Part shown: one piece after another, positions 5,579 to 6,495 of the stretch | Position numbering within the stretch: position 1 is the first letter of the stretch | How the letters are laid out: each line of letters begins with the position of its first letter | DNA from: Treponema sp. | GTDB lineage: Bacteria > Spirochaetota > Spirochaetia > Treponematales > Breznakiellaceae | Assembly (NCBI GenBank): GCA_031290325.1 | Contig: JAITNU010000006.1 | Location: 1 to 6,495, forward strand | Length of the DNA: 6,495 bases | Reading direction: 5' to 3' | Translations under genes and position numbers: made by a program | The notes under the pieces: model-generated | Database searches by the model: none | What the model was told of the DNA's origin: nothing | What the model saw: the letters and a program-made list of their open reading frames with translations, nothing else

Positions 5579-5891
5579 GACCGGTACACCAACGTTTTTA
5601 ATAAAGCTCATTGAGAATCAGTATATTGATATGCTGAATCTTGAAAAAGAAACGGTTCAGTGATACAACCGTTTTTCGCATCCATCCCCTACGATAATCG
5701 TCAAGAGCGAGAAATATTACCAGACCGTGGTGCATCTACGATGCTGGGCATGAATTGCCGTTCTGAGGTATGCATGGGCGTATTGATACACCCTGCTTCC
5801 ATGTCAGGGGAGCGGCAAAAAACTTTTCAAGATTGGCGTTAATTTCGATCATGACAAGCGCAACATCGGCGAATGGAAGATTGATACTTAA
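5553..5891 (+). pseudogene. Decayed AAA-ATPase-like / PD-(D/E)XK nuclease-like gene (DUF1703 type), frameshifted and internally deleted
   Basis: Pieces of one protein family follow in the correct order but in different frames. Piece 1, 5553-5660: LPYWFETGTPTFLIKLIENQ, the end of the AAA-ATPase-like domain, closed by a TGA. Piece 2, 5663-5702: FFASIPYDN. Piece 3, 5709-5738, next frame: EKYYQTVVHL. Piece 4, 5741-5775: MLGMNCRSEVCMG. Piece 5, 5776-5790, another frame: GRIDT, the nuclease-fold active-site Asp. Piece 6, 5820-5891: KIGVNFDHDKRNIGEWK to a TAA. These are landmarks of proteins combining an AAA-ATPase_like domain with a C-terminal PDDEXK_9 (DUF1703) domain of about 500 residues. The N-terminal two thirds, the section between pieces 1 and 2, and the FEFK section before piece 6 are missing. 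At least four frame changes exclude function. Such genes are numerous in host-associated treponemes and Bacteroidetes; the family assignment is from memory of motifs. Confidence 0.83.
5648..5676 (+). terminator. Candidate intrinsic terminator downstream of rlmN
   Basis: AAACGGTT (5650-5657) and AACCGTTT (5667-5674) form a perfect 8-bp stem with a 9-base loop, followed by T5675-5676; outer A-T and G-T pairs could extend it. The arm plus trailing bases give a run of five T. On the minus strand the same stem is followed by CTTTTTC, so it may work in both directions. It lies between pieces 1 and 2 of the pseudogene, about 70 bases after the rlmN stop. The stem has only three G-C pairs, so efficiency is uncertain. 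Confidence 0.5.
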
Positions 5892-5922
5892 GATGCGGAG
5901 CTCATCGGGAGTTTAAGGGGGA

Positions 5923-6084
5923 TTACAGCTTACCTACATCCATGAAGGGCATCGGAATTGCCCCTGAAAAAAGGCTATGCAGTTCTATGTCTACTTCAGC
6001 ATCAGACTCAAACACCGATTTTTGCACCCATATACTATAACTTATCAAACTTAAAGTCGTAATCCCTTTACTCAGGTCAAAAAT
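5923..6084 (-). pseudogene. Possible coding relic on the minus strand
   Basis: A 53-codon frame without a usable start runs from a stop at 6087-6085 to a TAA at 5925-5923. Its second half reads like real protein (FESDAEVDIELHSLFSG, then AIPMPFMDVGKL), while the beginning (FDLSKGITTLSLISYSIW) is plausible but less clear. There is no ATG or ribosome-binding site at the upstream end, and I do not recognise the family. It could be the 3' end of a gene whose 5' part has been lost, or simply an open stretch by chance. Confidence 0.25.
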
Positions 6085-6300
6085 TCAAACCTACCCTCTC
6101 GTCCGTAAAAAAGGTTGAATATAACGCTATATACAGCGGTATTATTATATTTAAATCCTATATATTGTGTCCGTGACGATTTTTTACAGCCTCTTAAACC
6201 CATTTCCGCATATCTCCCCCTATTTTCCCGGTTTTTGAAGAAAATGGAGACCTGTGCAATTGTCAGATACCACATCTCCAAAGCCAGTTACCTGTTAAAT

Positions 6301-6329
6301 AATATATATATATTTCCGTTTTTTGTCAA
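6301..6329 (-). promoter_or_regulatory. Strong sigma-70-type promoter on the minus strand
   Basis: On the minus strand, TTGACA (6329-6324) is a perfect -35 box; after exactly 17 bases comes TATATT (6306-6301), one mismatch from TATAAT. The spacer ends in an alternating AT tract. Transcription would start near 6294 and run leftward, away from the gene ending at 6347. No convincing gene lies in its path; the first frame it could serve is a weak one at 6281-6072. It may drive a small RNA or be left over from a lost gene. Confidence 0.5.
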
Positions 6330-6346
6330 TCCTCCCTGAAGAAATA

Positions 6347-6495
6347 CTATCCCTCAGTCATAAAACCTCGTAAGGTCCGGTTATATACTGATGGGGCAAT
6401 GCCATATCGTTCCACCCTTTGCCAATCCTTCTCACAGAGCGGAAATATGGTAACATCACCTTCAATGATCTGCCCGATTGTTCGCTGCAAATTAC
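6347..6495 (-). CDS. C-terminal end of an unidentified minus-strand protein (partial)
   Basis: A frame enters from the right edge and runs for 49 codons to a TAG at 6349-6347. Its sequence is protein-like, with balanced charged and hydrophobic residues (TIGQIIEGDVTIFPL, CEKDWQRVERYGIAPS, VYNRTLRGFMTEG) and codon use like the other genes. I do not recognise the family from this fragment; the basic and aromatic ending is consistent with a small soluble protein, but nothing diagnostic is visible. No clear terminator follows: a strong outward-reading promoter begins 18 bases after the stop instead. Confidence 0.6.
   Translation of the reverse strand, partial: NLQRTIGQIIEGDVTIFPLCEKDWQRVERYGIAPSVYNRTLRGFMTEG

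Larger units (their letters stand above)
5892..6346. other. AT-rich stretch without a convincing intact gene
   Basis: I found no RNA gene, intact mobile element or well-started coding region in these 455 bases. They contain a minus-strand open stretch that may be a coding relic (5923-6084), an imperfect hairpin ATAACGCT/AGCGGTAT (6121-6142), an alternating AT tract (6302-6312) and a good minus-strand promoter (6301-6329). Short open frames exist on both strands at 6072-6339, but they overlap each other, use poor starts and show no protein motif. The region probably consists of decayed sequence joined to the pseudogene upstream. Confidence 0.6.

Noticed and set aside
5660..5842. 60-codon plus-strand frame starting with GTG
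   Set aside because: It is a stitched reading through pseudogene pieces 2 and 4; neighbouring frames hold the missing motifs, so it is not a gene of its own.
6121..6142. Imperfect hairpin ATAACGCT/AGCGGTAT
   Set aside because: It has one mismatch, AT-rich flanks and no T-run; likely chance in a low-complexity region.
6072..6339. Overlapping short frames on both strands (69 and 74 codons)
   Set aside because: They use AT-rich sequence and lack motifs; the minus frame starts with TTG, and only its upstream promoter speaks for it. Not supported as genes.
1..6495. CRISPR arrays, tRNA genes, complete insertion sequences, toxin-antitoxin or defence modules
   Set aside because: No regularly spaced repeats, no cloverleaf-type sequences, no transposase motif and no paired small defence genes were visible on either strand.

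Overview
The window looks like part of a spirochaete chromosome, most likely a Treponema of the host-associated (termite-gut-like) kind. This is inferred from protein style, a GC-balanced genome with AT-rich intergenic DNA, the compact rpsF-ssb-rpsR group, the TPR proteins, and a decayed AAA-ATPase/PD-(D/E)XK gene of a family I recall as abundant in such treponemes. No sequence search was possible, so the genus is an inference.

Layout. (1) Bases 1-1815, minus strand: a ribosomal/replication operon read right to left as promoter, structured leader, rpsF (S6), ssb, rpsR (S18), then a polytopic membrane protein running off the left edge. This last gene sits where many Firmicutes carry yybS (DUF2232) between rpsR and rplI. 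The rpsF leader can fold into a helix that buries the ribosome-binding site, next to an unpaired CCG; this is the architecture of the known S6:S18 autoregulatory leader. (2) Bases 1750-1850: a compact divergent control region with a perfect 9-bp inverted repeat and three copies of a 9-mer. (3) Bases 1847-2833, plus strand: an unrecognised helical protein followed 6 bases later by rsmD (16S rRNA m2G966 methyltransferase). (4) Bases 2850-5578, plus strand: a promoter candidate, a small TPR-like protein, a 405-residue protein made almost wholly of ten TPRs (8-base start/stop overlap), and rlmN (23S rRNA m2A2503/tRNA m2A37 radical-SAM methyltransferase) 9 bases after it. (5) Bases 5553-5891: a multiply frameshifted, internally deleted remnant of an AAA-ATPase/PD-(D/E)XK nuclease-like gene whose first codons overlap the last codons of rlmN in another frame. 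(6) Bases 5892-6346: AT-rich DNA without a convincing gene, with one good minus-strand promoter and a possible coding relic. (7) Bases 6347-6495: the 3' end of an unidentified minus-strand gene.

The common theme is translation: two ribosomal proteins, two rRNA methyltransferases and SSB, with scaffold-like TPR proteins between. I found no defence system, CRISPR array, tRNA or intact mobile element. The most interesting items are the rpsF leader, the symmetric elements in the divergent promoter, the rlmN/pseudogene junction and the two-TPR higher-order repeat.
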